From assembly GCA_018823795.1 (NCBI GenBank), contig JAHJGZ010000168.1, positions 1 to 38,421 of the forward strand: a stretch of 38,421 nt of DNA, read 5' to 3'. This DNA is from Candidatus Omnitrophota bacterium (lineage in GTDB: Bacteria > Omnitrophota > Omnitrophia > JAHJGZ01). Of this stretch, positions 36,181 through 38,421 are shown piece after piece (the stretch's first letter is position 1; each line of letters begins with the position of its first letter). Under the pieces are notes generated by a model. That model did not search any database. It was given only the letters and a program-made list of their open reading frames with translations, and was not told the DNA's origin. Both the position numbers and the translations under genes were made by a program.

Positions 36181-37114
36181 ATAATCCTCTTTTAAGTGCT
36201 ATCGTTAACAAGGAAAGACACAATGTGCTAAAATCAAGGCCCGCTTCGTGTGCAGCTTTCGGCAATAAACTCGTCGCGGTAAATCCGGGTATGGAATTGA
36301 GCTCCAACACATATGGATTTCCCTCATAATCAAGCATTATGTCTACTCGTGAAAAATCACGAGCGCCTAATGCACGATGTGTCGCTAATGCTAATCGTCG
36401 ATAACGAGCAGCATCGCTTTTGCGTAAAGGAGCAGGTATAATATATTCGGTTTTTCCTTTTGTGTATTTAGCATTAAAATCGAAGAATGCGTTTTTAGGC
36501 TTTAGTTCAATAATCGGTAATGCACGGTTACCTAAAATTCCAATGGTAATCTCCCGTCCAATAATGCACTCTTCAATTAAATATTCATCATAAAGTCTAA
36601 AAACTGAACGCAATGTGCTTTTTAAAGTATCAAAGGATTCAATCAGATAGACACCGATACTTGATCCATTATCAATTGGTTTGATAAAAACCGGGAGCTG
36701 TATATTCGCTATCTTTTTCAGCCAGTTTTTCTTATTGATAAGAAAACTTACTGGTGTTGGAATATTTTTTTTCTTTAAAATTTGTTTTGTTCTTTTTTTA
36801 TTAAATGCATTTGATGACGCCTGCACCCCTGAACCGGTATAGGGTATTTTCAGACGCTCGAGCACACGTTGAATGACGCCGTCTTCTCCCCCATGACCAT
36901 GTAATGCAATAAACGCAACATCGATATTTGCCTTCTCAATTACACTTTCGAATCCATTCTGTATATCTACGTTAACGACATCTAAGCCCTTTTGCTTAAG
37001 CGCATTATGCACAGCAGTACCTGAAAGAAGAGATATTTTCCGCTCACTCGAATTTCCTCCGAGTAATACACCTATTCTTTTCCGTATAAGACTCGTATGT
37101 ACCGCAGGTACCAT
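36143..37114 (-). CDS. ddl: D-alanine--D-alanine ligase
   Basis: IGVLLGGNSSERKISLLSGTAV, IALHGHGGEDGVIQ, IPYTGSGVQASSNAFNK, LPVFIKPIDNGSSIGV, LELNSIPGFTATSLLPKAA. Confidence 0.95.
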   Translation of the reverse strand: MVPAVHTSLIRKRIGVLLGGNSSERKISLLSGTAVHNALKQKGLDVVNVDIQNGFESVIEKANIDVAFIALHGHGGEDGVIQRVLERLKIPYTGSGVQASSNAFNKKRTKQILKKKNIPTPVSFLINKKNWLKKIANIQLPVFIKPIDNGSSIGVYLIESFDTLKSTLRSVFRLYDEYLIEECIIGREITIGILGNRALPIIELKPKNAFFDFNAKYTKGKTEYIIPAPLRKSDAARYRRLALATHRALGARDFSRVDIMLDYEGNPYVLELNSIPGFTATSLLPKAAHEAGLDFSTLCLSLLTIALKRGLYGKKKYSKNKIK

Positions 37115-37140
37115 ATTTTCCTTACCAGAGACTACCCGTG

Positions 37141-38421
37141 CTAGGTCTCAACAGTTTCCTTCTTGAGGAACATTGAAAATTCATTTGCAATATGAGTAAT
37201 ATCTCCTGCTCCCAAAAATGCAATAATTGCTCTTTTATAACTTTTCTGTATTAAATAGGAAATAACATTATTGATATCTTGACATACAACGGGCGGAGTC
37301 CCTTCCCTTTCAATTGCCTTACTAATAATAGTTTCATCGACCCCTTCAATGAAGGCTTCACCGGCCCCATAAATATTTGTTATCACTACCTGATCAACCC
37401 CATTAAAACAGGTGCCAAATTTCTCCCCCAGATGCATCGTTCGAGAATAGCGATGTGGTTCAAAAACAACAACGACCTTTTGCTCAGGCATTTTCATACG
37501 TTGCAACACCTCGAGTGTCGCCATAATTTCAGTCGGATGATGTGCATAATCGTCGATGACGACAATATCATTATCTTGATATTTAATTTCTATTCTCCGC
37601 TCTGTTCCTTTGAACTGAAGCAAGAGCGAACAAAGCTTTTTTAAATTAATGTCTAGTATAAAAAAGGGAGTAAGTGCGGCTAATGTATTATACACATTGT
37701 GTAAACCAGAAAATGGTGTGATTACCGTATCAATAAAATATCCCTCAGCATAGAGTTCAAAAGATGTGCGTGTTCCTTCATACCTAATGTTTTTTGCCCG
37801 TATCGTTGCCCCGTCTTCCCTTCCGAATGAAATGCCTTTTTTGTGTGCTCTTTCAATAATACACCTTAAGTTCTCATCATCATAATTATAAACAACACTT
37901 CCTCCTTCATCGATTCCATGAATAAATTCCATGCTTGTATTTTTTATGTCCTCTAAATTATTGTAGATATCCAAATGATCCTCTTCAAGATTGGTAATAA
38001 CTGCGATCTTCGGGTGAATGTTCAAAAGCGATTTATCGCTTTCATCAACTTCGGCAATAACTATATCATCCTCCCCTATAAGCGCATTCGTATGGTAATT
38101 CAACATAACACCACCAATAAGACAGGTGGGTTTCAGTCCACTTTCCTGTGCTAAAAAAGAAATAAGTGCACTGGTGGTTGTTTTGCCGTGTGTGCCCGTA
38201 ACGCCAATTGATGTTTTCTCTTTCATTACAAAAGAAAGGAGTTCGCTTCGATGAAATATAGGAATACGTTGTTGGCGCGCTTCTTTTAATTGACGAGATG
38301 CGGGAGAAACAGCGGATGAATAAATAACAATGTGCGAAGGAGAAAGAGGAATATCAGAACCGATAGTAATGTCACACCCATTTTTTTGTAATTGATCAGT
38401 TATTTCACTCTTTTTGAAATC
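37141..38421 (-). CDS. murC: UDP-N-acetylmuramate--L-alanine ligase, 5' end truncated by window edge
   Basis: SIGVTGTHGKTTTSALI, EVDESDKSLLNIHPKIAVITNLEEDHLDIY, VVIDDYAHHPTEI; the frame stays open upstream of the ORF-track start (…PLSPSHIVIYSSAVSPASRQLKEARQQRIPIFHRSELLSFVMKEK). Confidence 0.93.
   Translation of the reverse strand, partial: DFKKSEITDQLQKNGCDITIGSDIPLSPSHIVIYSSAVSPASRQLKEARQQRIPIFHRSELLSFVMKEKTSIGVTGTHGKTTTSALISFLAQESGLKPTCLIGGVMLNYHTNALIGEDDIVIAEVDESDKSLLNIHPKIAVITNLEEDHLDIYNNLEDIKNTSMEFIHGIDEGGSVVYNYDDENLRCIIERAHKKGISFGREDGATIRAKNIRYEGTRTSFELYAEGYFIDTVITPFSGLHNVYNTLAALTPFFILDINLKKLCSLLLQFKGTERRIEIKYQDNDIVVIDDYAHHPTEIMATLEVLQRMKMPEQKVVVVFEPHRYSRTMHLGEKFGTCFNGVDQVVITNIYGAGEAFIEGVDETIISKAIEREGTPPVVCQDINNVISYLIQKSYKRAIIAFLGAGDITHIANEFSMFLKKETVET

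Noticed and set aside
1-38421. CRISPR arrays, tRNA or rRNA genes
   Set aside because: No regularly spaced repeat array and no tRNA cloverleaf or rRNA-like sequence recognised by eye; tRNAscan-SE/Infernal would be needed to confirm absence.

Overview
The 38.4 kb window is from a bacterial chromosome, possibly Omnitrophota-like (a weak guess from gene content and order). Almost all genes are on the minus strand. (1) Positions 1-3.6 kb are repeat- and hairpin-rich, with small accessory genes (DUF456, zinc-ribbon membrane protein, GIY-YIG). (2) Positions 3.6-15.7 kb are mostly housekeeping: response regulator, BatE/BatD-like, ParB-like, TPR-metalloprotease, Ste24-like M48, DUF4416, FolE, MazG, PcrA/UvrD, Minf_1886-like, DUF523. 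(3) Positions 15.7-20.2 kb hold a lipoate ligase, a four-helix-bundle (23S IVP-type) element with inverted repeat ends, and gcvPB, gcvPA, gcvH. (4) Positions 20.5-30.2 kb hold a roughly 9.7 kb A/T-rich cassette between gcvH and gcvT that looks like a RiPP (modified peptide) locus: ABC transporter, membrane-anchored LolA-like protein, HprK-like kinase, two radical SAM/SPASM proteins, a PqqD-like protein, a nucleotidyltransferase fused to an S26 signal-peptidase-like domain, and a GT39-like membrane glycosyltransferase. I found a 45-aa candidate precursor absent from the ORF track (complement 23303..23440, MSKRKKSHDSKLQKHKFKPKITRIKLNPKETVLACCTYSGPSSRN). (5) Positions 30.3-38.4 kb hold gcvT, a radical SAM protein, a PilT-like ATPase, and ftsA, ftsQ, ddl and partial murC. 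The most interesting result is the RiPP cassette with its Cys-Cys precursor and a G10 tract inside one of its radical SAM genes. All family calls are by eye from motifs; no searches were run.
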